NCBI GenBank assembly: GCA_030760725.1
Contig: JASWHV010000012.1
Span: forward strand, 39,835,652 to 39,899,651
DNA: 64,000 bases
Source of the DNA: Neostapfia colusana
Taxonomy: Eukaryota; Streptophyta; Magnoliopsida; Poales; Poaceae
Direction of reading: 5' to 3'
Shown here in pieces: positions 1 to 11,456 of the stretch. A program made the position numbers and the translations under genes. Within the stretch, counting starts at the first letter, position 1. Each line of letters starts with the position of its first letter. The notes under the pieces were generated by a model. That model saw only the letters and a list, made by a program, of their open reading frames with translations. It made no database searches and was not told the DNA's origin.

Positions 1-1086
1 CACCGAGCTTCCGTGGCGGCCGTAAGCAACGCCGATGAGGAGGCGTCCGTGGACAGCTCAATCCGATGCTTGTCACGACCGAGTACCGGCGCCCTTGGAT
101 GCACCAAGGCAACATGCTGCTCTCCTTCCAAGCTCAGGCCATGGCATGAACCACCGAGAGAGAATTTGGAAAAGTTTCTCCGGCGTGCTCAAATCGACCT
201 TCCAGCACGGTAATCCCAAATTCCACCTCAATTCTCATTCTTAGGTCGTCAAAGTTTGCACAAGTGGCCCAAGGTAGTAGGCGATCCTTTGCTCTTCACG
301 TTTCTAGCTTGAAACTGCACCTAGGTCGGGTATTTCACGGTTTTCTAACGGCAACCGAGGCGGGGGACCGCGGTCGCACGGTGAAACCCTATTTGCCACC
401 GTTCCCGAGCATTTTTTAGGCTAGATCGAGCTCCCCCATAGTTCACTGGTGCTGTAGCACCGTTTTACCGAGCTGTTAGCAAACTAGGACGGCCGGCCTA
501 CGTCGCCGAGGGTGTACCGAGCTGCCGCACCGCCGCTAGCCACCGTAGAGGCCTTGCCGGCTCGTGGAAACCTCATCATCGTGTTCAGCGTGGCGGGTTA
601 GGCCCTGGCGGCGAGCAGGGGCTCGGGCAGAGGCCGGGAGACCGGTTTCCGACGATCTCCGGCGAGGGCGGCGGCGTGGGCTGGCGGGCGCGGCAACGGA
701 CCAAGGTTGAAGAAGGGTTTGTCGGGCCCAGCTGTCAGAGAGAGGAAATTTAAAAACCCGATCTTCTGAGGCTGTTGGATCCGGTGTGACTGCACATATG
801 GAAATGTGTGGCCCTGTATGTCCTTGTTTCTGTGAGTGACACGTAGCCTGGACCCACAGTCAGCTTTTAAACATTTCCAGAATTTCCCATTTCAGTTCAA
901 CCTTTGAAGAGCCATAACTTTGTGTAGGAAGGTCCAAAAATTGTGAAACAAATTTTGTTGGATTCCTCTCAAAGAGTACTATCCAGGGGTGCATCCCAAT
1001 TTTTATGAAAATCTCTGGATTTGGCTCATTAATTCATATAAGGAAAATCTTGTGGGATTTATTCCAGGAGTTCTATGTGTGGAAAA
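1..1086 (+). repeat. Partial gypsy LTR (fragment A, left half)
   Basis: GC-rich then AT-rich sequence homologous to the middle of the E1 LTR: positions 845-1000 align with 2685-2840 and also with 17740-17890 (TTAAACATTT, GTGAAACAAATTTT, GGATTCCTCT and a shared segment order). It is a diverged relative, not a copy of the E1 LTR. It starts outside the window and is interrupted at 1086 by E1; the other half resumes at 15402. No gene is seen; short ORFs here are unsupported. Confidence 0.75.
1082..1086. other. TSD of E1, left copy (GAAAA)
   Basis: GAAAA directly precedes the 5' LTR start TGTA at 1087 and recurs directly after the 3' LTR end at 15402-15406. A five-base duplication is normal for Ty3/gypsy integration and fixes both borders of E1. 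Confidence 0.9.
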
Positions 1087-4000
1087 TGTAAAAGCCCAAG
1101 AAAAGGGACTTGTAAAAACTTTTCTTCACTTCACCACACCTCAGTTCTTGTTGTGGATGGCTGGTAAGGAATGGGAGGAGCAAGTAACCTCTATCAAAGA
1201 AGTGGTTAGAGGGGAAACTTACACTTTCACAACATGGGAAAATTATACACATATGATCACACATGAGAGTGTGTTTCCAAACTGTTGCATTCAAACTCAG
1301 GATTTCAGCAGCTAAACCAAGGATCAAAGTGCATAATTGGATTCCTCAGGTCCAAATTAGTGGGGAGGCAAAGTTTCAGAAATTTTCAAAAAGATTTGCT
1401 ACCCATTTTTCCAAAAAGGATCCAAATATGCCAAGAATTCAAATATACATTTGAATTTGAGGTAAATTTGCCAAACAATACCAATGTAGCTCAGTTGAAG
1501 ATTTCCAACGATTGAATTCATCTTTTGTCAAGTTTTGGAGATCTTTTGAGAGGGGGTAGAGCACTGACCAGTGGGGCCCACATGTCATTGGGTGAAATAG
1601 ACTTAGCCCCCAAGTCTGCTCTCTGTTTTTCAGTCAACCGAGCGCAGCCAGCTGCCGCGCGCGCACCGCCGGCCGAACGGCCACCTCCTGGTTCCCGTCG
1701 CTCGCGCTGGCAGCCGGGGAACGGCGCGCCCTCTCCTCTACATGACCCCCTCGCCAAGCCACCGAAGACGTACGCGTGCTTCTTTGCAAAACAGCGAGCA
1801 CCCGCTCTGCTCGGTCACCGACGCCGCTCCCCCGATCCTCCCCTGCACGCCGACGTCCGCTCGGCCTTTGCCCGAGCTCCCAACGCAGAAAGAGAGCGCC
1901 AGTGTGTGCTCTAGCTAGCCATCTCACCACCCCACGGTGTTAGCACCGCACTCGACCACAAATCGACGATCGCCACTGAGAGCTCAGGCCACCGGCGGAA
2001 AGGCGCGAACTGCTCCCCGTGGACAGCACGCCACGGCCAGTTTCACCGCCGGACTTCTACACAGAAAAGGTGCGCCTTAGCCTCCAGATCGTGTAGCTGC
2101 AACCCTTCTAACCATTGGTAGACGGTGCGCTGAGAATTCCTAAGGATCCCGAGAACTAGTGCAACCGGGTAAGGATCGGTCTACCCCGAAATTCGAGCTG
2201 CACCGTCCAATCCAGCTCGAGTGAGCTTACACATACCTTCCTCACTTCCTAGCGGCCCTCCTCGACCAAGAATCAAGGGAAATGACCCAGAAATGGCCGG
2301 GTTTAGGTTGTTTCTCGGGCCGCCATAGGATAACAGCTCGGTTCACCGTGGAGCTCTAGGTTGCCGACCTTTTCATGGGGTTTGGCGGCCATTTCCATCA
2401 CCCTCGAGCTCCCGTGGTGCTCTCCGACCCTTTGCCAATCATTTTGATGCGTTATAACGCATTCCCGACCACGCCGGAACCCTAACCGCCACTGTCACCG
2501 TCGGGAGCCCTGTTCCGGTGAGCTACGGCCGCCGGCGACGCCACCGACGAGTTCAGCGATGTGAGTTAGGGCGGGGCGGCAAGTTTGGGGCCGGGAGACG
2601 GCCGGGAGAGCAGTTCCGGCGAAGCTCGCCGGAGTGCGCCGCCGCGGGCCCCTGTTTGGCGCGAGGAAGGGGAAGACTGCCGGGTGGGACCCACCGGCAG
2701 ACATTTAAACATTTTGAAATGTCCAGTTTGTAGTTCAAACTTTGGAGGACCACAACTTGGGTTAGGAGAATCCAAAAATCATGAAACAAATTTTGTTGGA
2801 TTCCTCTAACAGAGTACAATCCAAATGTGAAACCCAATTTTTATAAAACCCAGTAATTAATTCTGGAAAATTCTTTAAAGCTTTTCAGCAAAAGAATTTT
2901 AGAGGGAGTTTGGTTCATCCAAAAATTCCCAAATTTTGCCAGAATGTTCTTTAGGACATTAGTAGACCCCTGTAAAAGTTTCAGACCATTTGGAGTTGAT
3001 TTAGCCAGAGCAATTCAAATTGGAAGGTGCTGTGTTCATTTGAATACAGAAACATTTTCAGAGAATTTCCAAAAACTTGGAAATTCAGTTCTGGGAAATT
3101 CTTAACTCCAAAAATACTAGAAAAATTCATGCAAACTCTAGGAGCTATAATTGAAATTGTAGTTCATTAAGTTGGGTATGAACAGGGGTCTGACCTCAGA
3201 ATTAATTCCTCCTTGCTTATTTGCTAAAGAAATTACTCTGAGCAAACCATTCCATGAAAAGTGCTAAGGTTTGGTCCAGAGAGTTTTCTTGTGACAAGGA
3301 ACTCACACAAAAATTCTCAGCTCCATTGGAGCTCTAGATCACCCCTGTCCTGCGTAACCAATTAAGGGATTAATATGGAAAAGGGGGGAAAACCACTTAG
3401 CATTTAGCCATGTGATTAAGTCCAAACCAAACCACCAACACCAGTTCATATTTAAATTCTTAAACAAAGTTCCAGGTGTTAGAGGCTGGTTATTAGAACC
3501 AATAGTAGAAGTTTTACTCTAAAACTCACATTTACATCTAAATTAACATGTAGTATTTCATTAACGTGTAGCCGTTGAAGAAGAGACTCCGGAAGTGCTG
3601 GACTTCCTCCTTCCGGACGAAGAACTAACTCCTGACCAGCAGCAACAAGGCAAGCCCCGGTTTGCATTAACCCTTTTTAAAAGCTTTACTTTGTTCACAT
3701 GTGTCATATGAAGTATGTATGTGCATTAGGTATAGAATGAATGAAACCCCACTTGCATAACCAAAGGTTCCTAAAAGAGTGAGGGTAGTGTCAAGGACCT
3801 CGAGTAGACAGGCTATGCTTAATGAGTCATAGGACTTCGGTACAAGTCGATTAGTTGGAATCTACTCGCGAGATAGGCTTGGGACACACGGGTTCGGTTG
3901 AGTGATGTGAGATCACTTTAGTAATGAAAATGAGACTAGGCAGGGGCTAGGGCGCAGCAGGAGAGAGTCTTGTGTGCGCAGCCCTGCCCGTGTCGATTGA

Positions 4001-5031
4001 GGACCGATCCGTGTGCGGCCCTGCTGAACAAGTATTGAACGTACCGAAGGCATATCGGATATATGGGCCCCGATAAACCGATGTAGCCTAAACCTCCGGG
4101 CGTCGAGGCATAGCACACCGATTTATAGGTGTAGGTTGAGGGCAGCAAGGTGGAAATCTGCCAACGGGCATAGAGAGATGCTCCGTGTGGGGAACCTCCT
4201 GCTCGTTTCGGTGCGACCGGTTCGACGTTTGGGCTGTTGGGTGAAAGGTTGTCCCGTACGACATCGAGTGAGCGTGCTGTGCAGCTCCACAGGTGGGCGT
4301 ACGTGACGTGCTCTTTGGGTTTTCCCTGCAGGTGTATATCGAGTCGATTCGCCGTCCCTCGCGGTGACGAGTACTGCTTGTTCACTGCGTCGTAACGTAG
4401 ACTAATGGATGAAATATGTTGACTCAATGATGCTGATTGATATAATTGTATTGCTACATGTGTGCCACCAAATACTGCTTACTAAATTTCAGATTTCATG
4501 AACTGTTAACTTGTTGCTAAAAGATGAACTAAGGATGAACTTGTAGGCGTGTCGTTTTGGCTGAAATGTTACTAACCTATGTCTTGGTATACCTCATGTA
4601 GAGTTTCATGCTTAGGTGAGTCGGTTAAGCCTTGCTGAGCCTTTGTGCTCACGGTTGCTGCTTAAGTGTTTTTCAGGTGAGGAGCCACCCACGAACTCGG
4701 AGTACGAGTCCACCGGCGAGGGTTACCCTCCGTCGGGGACCACGGCTGAGTGGGAGCCGTACACGCCGCGCTGAGCTGAGACGTGCAGCTAGTGTGGGTT
4801 GCCCTAGGGCTGGGCAACCGACTTTTGCTAGATAGGCGGGCGTGAGTTGTGTAGTGTAGTCTTCCGCTGTGTAATAGAACAATAATTGTAACTGAAGTTT
4901 GTACTTGTTTGTACAGTTTCAGCTGTTTTTCCCATGTAATATATTGTGTTCTTATGACGTGTGCTGTCGGGTGTCGCATCGCGCGGCACCACCCTCTGCG
5001 ATCCTGGATGAGCGGATTCCGGTCCGCCACA
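1087..5031 (+). repeat. E1 5' LTR (3,945 bp)
   Basis: Begins TGTA and ends CCACA. It matches 11457-15401 at a constant offset of 10,370 with no net indels. It contains a GC-rich block (about 1640-2690), AT-rich low-complexity sequence (2700-3500), and a 3' part with the hairpin at 4797-4819. ORFs in it appear twice only because the LTR is duplicated; none resembles a protein I know. Confidence 0.95.
4797..4819 (+). other. Perfect 8-bp-stem hairpin in E1 5' LTR
   Basis: GGTTGCCC, a 7-base loop, then GGGCAACC. It lies about 210 bp before the LTR end and recurs in the 3' LTR at 15167-15189. The related LTR at 19761-19777 has a hairpin with a different stem sequence and a similar loop, which suggests conserved structure. 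Its role is unknown. Confidence 0.6.
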
Positions 5032-5034
5032 GCC

Positions 5035-5047
5035 TGGTATCAGAGCT
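5035..5047 (+). promoter_or_regulatory. E1 primer binding site (tRNA-iMet)
   Basis: TGGTATCAGAGC, three bases after the 5' LTR end, is complementary to the 3' end of plant initiator-Met tRNA, the usual minus-strand primer for these elements. Pairing stops after about 12 bases, shorter than in E2. Confidence 0.9.
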
Positions 5048-6857
5048 GCAGTGGGGATAGCACAGTACTAAAGGACTGCATTATGGGAAAAACTTAGGTA
5101 TACGGTGAGGATTCGGTAGTTGCCCAAGTAAGGACTATATTAGCATAGTTACTTAAAGTGGCAAAGACTAACTTATGTGTTATAATTCTGAATTTCAATT
5201 ATGTAACGACGCACCTACGCTCTGGTAAGTATGGTAAGGAACGCCACCGAAAGCGGTTCAATTTCGGTTAGCTCTCCCTGACGAGGAACGTGGTTCAGGG
5301 ATTGATCTCACCGCTTGGTGTGAGATGTCAATATGAACCTCTTGGACTCTTCATGTCCCTGAGTTCATATGAAACGCTGATCCCTAGCGTGCATTAGGCA
5401 AGTAAGCGGAGACCCCATCGCGTGGTCCGTAACGCGAGAGTGTGTTCGTCTGGAAATAGCCCAGGAGGACATACGCAGCGCTTGCCATCGGCGTGCCCTG
5501 TAGGGCAGTAGGTGGTATCTGTTGGGTTGATGACATTCCCAACCGTGACGACCCGTTCATGACATACTCGGGTTCCCCGTCGTGTGGTGTTGAAACACGA
5601 TCACGTACCTTGAGACGTGACCTAACTCAAGGACGGCCGTATGACAATGATACGGGCGTTTGTATTTACTTTTAGATATGGAACTGCCTGAAATGAACAA
5701 ACTTTGAGTGCACCATCATTGTGTGGTCTTCTGCAGGTACTAACCACGTATGTATCCGTGTAGAAAACGTGTGCGAGAGACCGTTTAGTGCCACACTTGA
5801 GACGTATATACCGGTATGATCCGGTTAGGATTTTCTTTTGTGAGGAACGTAGTACCGAGATATTGTAGGCATATGCATGAGTATAATGATAACGAAGAAT
5901 TAAAAATCTATAGGTTCAACAGTTAGGACCCTGGTTGGGTATAAGAATGGGATGGTGATGAGTGTAGTTCCAAAAGTATGAAAAGCAGAGTGCTCTGTTT
6001 TGGGCAGCACGTTTGCTGATCCTCAACAGGGCATAACTCAAAGGTCTTTTAGCCCAGGAAGGTGTGCTATATAGTTCTGGAAAGGTATTCAAGTCCTCTA
6101 CAACTTTGTTGTAGACTTCCAGAGCTGAAACTCACCTGAAGATGGCTTAAAGCCCAGAGAAATGTAAACTGTCCAGAACTAGGGCAGAGTAAAACATCCT
6201 CTGAACTGATCTGTTTTTCAAATATAACTCCCAGTAGAAAAATCTAAAATTGTCATATAATCCATCCTTAGAAAGAGTAGAAGATGTTTGACATCTTTGC
6301 AATTCAAAGTTTCTGAAGTTTCAGTACAGAATTTAGTGGAAATCAGGATTGGAAACAGCCACTTCCAAGGGAGGTGCTGTTAAAATTCTTCCAGAAATTC
6401 TGCTAACTTTGAATTAGCATAACTTTTTAACCAAAGCTGATCTGGGGGCAAATGAGTACTCGTTGGAAAGATACTAAAGTTAACTTTAACTTTGGTATTC
6501 AACTTGAGTCATGAAAATGCCCATAACCGGATCAAAACTTGGAATAGGTAGAAACTGGTCATTCTGACGGAAGAATGACAGTTGAACTCATTGGAGAGGG
6601 TGTTGTACCCTAAGGGCGATAAAAATGTCTCGTAGAGACCAAACCCAGTTATGGTGAGCTTCCAAAGAAGGGGTTCATCAAGTTGGATTAAACTAACTTG
6701 TGTTTGGTCTGGTAATGGTGTAGCTTGTGCAAAGTTATTACATTATCTGCTTACGAGATATTTCGCATGTTTTGTTGTCATAATGTTTTTCCGCCCAGTT
6801 CTATTGGACTGCATGCAAAATGTTGCGGGACTGATGGTTAATGTCGTATGGTTGCAG
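5048..6857 (+). other. E1 untranslated leader
   Basis: About 1.8 kb between primer binding site and gag with no credible ORF. E2 has an extra gene (orf0) in the corresponding interval; I found no trace of it here. The last bases before the gag ATG read TTGCAG, a splice-acceptor-like end. Confidence 0.7.
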
Positions 6858-9800
6858 ATGGTTCGTACTAGGACCACGCACGAGGTTGGTGGCTCTAGCC
6901 AAGGTGGGGGCGATGACTCCCAGCCACCGGCCTACGACAGCACCCCGCAGCAGCAGCCACCACCGCCGCCTCCGCTTACTCTAGCGGATGTGATAGCAGC
7001 ATTGGTGGGAGGTCGTGAGGAGCAGACCGACCTGCTCCGCACGATCGTGCAGAATACGTCCCAGGCGGGAGGACGTCAAGAGCGAGGGCCTCGTGAGCCC
7101 CGCGAAGTGTCGTACTCGGATTTCATGAGTACGCACCCTCCAGTGTTCACCGAAGCTGAAGAACCACTGGAGGCGGACAACTGGCTGCGGACTATCGAGT
7201 CCAAGTTCGGGCTGCTCCAGTGTACGGAGCGGCAGAAGACGCTGTTCGCAGCACAGCAGCTCCACGGTGCCGCTGGTGCGTAGTGGGCGAATTATGTCGC
7301 CTCACGTCCGGCTGGCCATGCCGTGGAATGGCAAGAGTTCCGGGAGGCGTTCCGCGCCTATCACATCCCTCCCGGAATAATGAAGAGAAAGTTCCAAGAA
7401 TTTTTGGAACTGAAGCAGGGCGGGAGGAGTGCCCACGACTACTCCCGTGCCTTCAACCATCTGGCGCAGTATGCGTCAGACTACATCTCCACGGAGGAGA
7501 AGAAGAGGGAGCACTTCTATCGGGGGTTACATCCCGAAATGAAGACCCACCTCGTACAATGGAACCGCGGCACATTCAACGATCTAGTCAATGCCGCCAT
7601 CATGCAAGAGGACGCTCAGCGGGAGTTAGCAGCTGAGCAGAGGAAGCGTAGCGCTCCACCTAGCAGCGGTGGGAGTGGCGCTCCCCAGAAGTACCGTATG
7701 GTGTATCGGACACCATCCGGGCAGCAGTGGCAACCACCGGCGCGACCGCAACGGTTCGGGGGACGTCCCTTTCAGGCACCTCCGTTCCGTCCGCCGGTGC
7801 CACCACCAAGACAGCAGCAGCAGCAGACGGTACCCAGGGCGTTTGCACCACCACAACGCGCCCCAGGTTTCCGTCCACCTATCAGCGGGGGACCGCCCCG
7901 TTTCACCTGCTTCACGTGTGGCCAGGCGGGCCACTTTGCGAAGGACTGTCCCCAGGGGCAGCAGAGCAGCGGGCAAGCCCAGTTCCAGGGCGGTGCTCGA
8001 GGCCGACCTCCGGTGAAGAAGGTTGGTCAGCGGACTGGAGGCTTCCGCAACCTCGACAATGAGGACGCCCCAGAGGGAGACAACGTGCTGGCGGGTACGT
8101 TTACTCTCAACCATCAAGCCATCGTCATATTATTTGATTCTGGTGCAACCCACAGCTTTATAAGTGCATCCTATGTGGCTAAACATCAATTGCAAGTCTT
8201 CCCAACCGGCTGCACTTATATGATCTGCTCACCGAGAGGGAAGATTTCAGCTAATATGATGATTCCAAAGGCACCTCTGTGCTTAGGTGGGAAGCTATAT
8301 CCCACCACCTTGATAATCCTTATGGGACAAAAGATTGATGCAATCTTAGGGATATCATGGCTGCAATACCATGGCGCTGTCCTAGAGACTCGGACACGGA
8401 CGGTTCACTTAAATTCTCCATTCCACCGTCCGCATTCCATGGTATTAGACACGCCAGTCCGGGAAGTTTTAGCAATTAATAATGCTGAAGTTCTCAAGTT
8501 AGAAGACATCCCCGTAGTCCGGGAGTATCCTGATGTGTTCCCGGATGATCTTCCGGGCATGCCACCTGAGCGGGATGTCGAGTTCAAGATTGAGCTCACA
8601 CCCGGGACTACGCCCATATCCCGGAGACCATACAAGATGGCTCCGAATGAGCTGGCTGAACTGAAAGAACATCTCAATGATCTGTTGAGCAAGGGTTTCA
8701 TTAGGCCGAGTTCATCGCCTTGGGGATGCTCGGCGCTATTCGTGAAGAAGAAGGATGAGACCCTGAGGCTGTGTGTGGATTACCGGCCGCTCAACGCCGT
8801 CACTATCAAGAATAAGTACCCACTGCCCCGTATTGACATCTTGTTTGATCAACTTGTGGGGGCAAGTGTATTCTCAAAGATGGACCTTCGCTCTGGATAT
8901 CACCAGATCAAGATCCGGGCGGAGAATATCCCGAAGACGGCGTTCTCGACGAGATACGGCTTATACGAATATCTCGCCATGTCTTTTGGTCTCACAAATG
9001 CTCCAGCCCATTTCATGTATCTCATGAACTCGGTGTTCATGCCGGAGCTGGACAAGTTCGTGGTAGTGTTCATCGACGATATCTTGGTTTACTCCAAGAC
9101 AGAAGCCGAGCATGCCGAACACTTACGGATCGTTCTTCAACGATTGCGAGACCACAGGCTCTACGCCAAGTTCAGTAAATGCGAATTTTGGATCAGCCAA
9201 GTGCCATTCTTGGGACATATCATCTCAGCTGAAGGCATTGCGGTTGACCCAAGTAAAATCGAGCAAGTGTTGAAATGGAAAGCTCCCACTTCAGTTCATG
9301 AAGTCAGAAGCTTCCTCGGGTTAGCGGGATACTACCGGAGATTCATTCCAAGTTTCTCCAAGCTCGCTAAGCCGATGACAGAGTTGCTGAAGAAAGGGAC
9401 AAAATATGTTTGGAACACGGTGTGTGAAGGAGCGTTCCGAACATTGGTGAAGCATCTCACAACAGCCCCGGTATTAGCTCAGCCGGATACAACAAAGCCC
9501 TTCGATGTGTATTGTGACGCGTCCGGTATTGGGCTCGGCTGCGTGTTGATGCAGGAAGGACGTGTGGTCGCTTATGGCTCACGCCAACTTCGGAACCATG
9601 AGCAGCACTACCCGACTCACGATCTTGAACTTGCTGCCGTGGTGTTGGCGCTGAAAATGTGGAGGCACTATCTCCTGGGGAACTTGGTGCATCTCTACAC
9701 CGACCACAAGAGCTTGAAATACATTTTCACCCAGAAGGAGCTGAACATGAGGCAGAGGAGGTGGTTAGAACTGATCAAAGATTATGAGATTGAGATCCAT

Positions 9801-11390
9801 TACCACCCCGGCAAGGCGAATGTGGTTGCCGACGCGCTGAGTCGGAAATCGCATGTCCATCACCTCACCATTACACCGGTGGAGGAGGAAGAGCCAAGTT
9901 TATACTTGGTTCCTTATGGATCGCTGTACAACCTTGCCCTCATCCCTACTATTAGGGAGGACATCATTGCAGCTCAGAAAACGGATAAAGGCATGGCACA
10001 TCTCCGGAGACGGATAGACAATGGAGAAATTAAATGTTTCCGGAAGGATGATGAGGGGACGCTGTGGTTCAATGACCGCATAGTCGTACCCCGAGATATG
10101 GAGTTGAGGAAAAAGATCCTCGATGAAGCTCACTTGTCCAAATACTCCATTCATCCGGGCAGCAACAAAATGTACCAAAATTTGAAAAAGAAATTTTGGT
10201 GGACGCGGATGAAGCGGGAGGTAGCTAAGTACGTATCCGAGTGCGATACGTGTAGACGAGTGAAAGCTGATCATATGAAGAAATCAGGGCTGCTGCAACC
10301 CCTGAAGATCCCGGCATGGAAATGGGAAGATGTGAGCATGGATTTCATTGTGGGATTACCCCTAACAGCCAACAAGCATGATTCCATATGGGTAATCGTT
10401 GATCGGTTAACCAAGACGGCTCATTTCATTCCGGTGAATACACGTTACAATGCCGGCAAATATGCGGAGCTATACATAGCGAAGATTCTATGCCTATACG
10501 GGGTACCCAAGACCATTGTCTCAGATCGAGGTGCACTATTTGTATCTCGCTTTTGGGAGCAGCTACACGCTGCATTGGGTACTAAGTTGATCAGGAGCTC
10601 CGCCTATCACCCTCAGACCGATGGTCAGACAGAAAGGGTGAATCAAGTCCTGGAAGACATGTTGAGAGCATGTGCCATCCACCATGGTAGGAACTGGGAT
10701 GATCACCTACCATTGGCGGAATTCTCGTACAACAACGGTTATCAGGCGAGTATCAAGATGGCACCCTATGAAGTTCTCTACGGTCGTAAATGCCGCACCC
10801 CATTAAATTGGTGCGAGTCCGGTGAAAGGGTCACATTCGGGGTTGATGTGGTGAACGACGTCGAGGAGCGCGTTCGGACAATTCAAGCCAATTTGAAGGC
10901 CGCTCAATCCCGACAGAAGAGCTACGCTGATAAGAGGCGTAGGCCGTTGCACTTTGACGTTGGGGAACACGTGTACCTCCGCGTGTCTCCAATGAAGGGC
11001 GTGCACCGATTCGGTGTGAAGGGGAAGCTCGCTCCCCGTTTCATTGGACCCTATGCTATCACCGAGAAGTGTGGACCAGCAGCGTATCGATTGGAGCTAC
11101 CGGCATCTCTGACTGGTGTCCATGATTTTTTCCATGTTTCGCAACTGCGGAAATGCTTGAAGCATACAACTGCTGTTCCTACCGAAGACATCGGCGAGCT
11201 GAAGCCGGATTTAACATATGATGAATATCCGGTGGGAATTCTTGATGAGAAAGCCAGGACCACGCGTAGCAGAACGTTGTGGTTCTACAAAATACTCTGG
11301 AGTAACCACACCGCCGAGGAAGCGACGTGGGAGAGCGAGGAGTTCCTTCGTTCAAATTACCCGGAGTTCTTGGCTTCTCAACACGGGTAA
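6858..11390 (+). pseudogene. E1 gag-pol polyprotein with one amber stop in gag
   Basis: One continuous frame broken only by TAG at 7281-7283, where the homologous E2 gag has Trp (TGG to TAG fits). I take the start at 6858 because it directly follows a CAG acceptor-like site and begins a gag-like N-terminus; an in-frame ATG exists upstream at 6651. Visible in order: retrotransposon gag domain (about 7100-7620), proline/glutamine-rich linker, CCHC zinc knuckle (from 7908), aspartic protease DSG (8136), reverse transcriptase with FIDD (9072-9080), RNase H (near 9500), integrase HHCC zinc-binding region (10126-10260) and catalytic core, C-terminal chromodomain (about 11210-11380). The third aromatic-cage position of the chromodomain appears to be His, as in other plant gypsy chromodomains. 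Product: particle assembly, cDNA synthesis and integration. Without readthrough of the stop the element would depend on proteins from relatives. Confidence 0.93.
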
Positions 11391-11441
11391 GTCCCTATTA
11401 CATCGCTATCTCTTCTTTTATAATCTCGGGACGAGATTCTT

Positions 11442-11456
11442 TTAAGGGGGGAGGGA
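11442..11456 (+). promoter_or_regulatory. E1 polypurine tract
   Basis: A purine run with six G directly before the 3' LTR, the plus-strand primer site. The upstream ACGAGATTCTTTTAAGG stretch is almost the same in E2 (31341-31360). Confidence 0.9.

Noticed and set aside
3936..4427. 163-codon minus-strand ORF, present again at 14306-14797
   Set aside because: It lies in the E1 LTRs and is duplicated with them. No recognisable domain; other LTR ORFs of similar size appear in all frames.
10803..11006. Small minus-strand ORFs inside gag-pol
   Set aside because: Shadows of the polyprotein frames in E1 and E2; no independent support.
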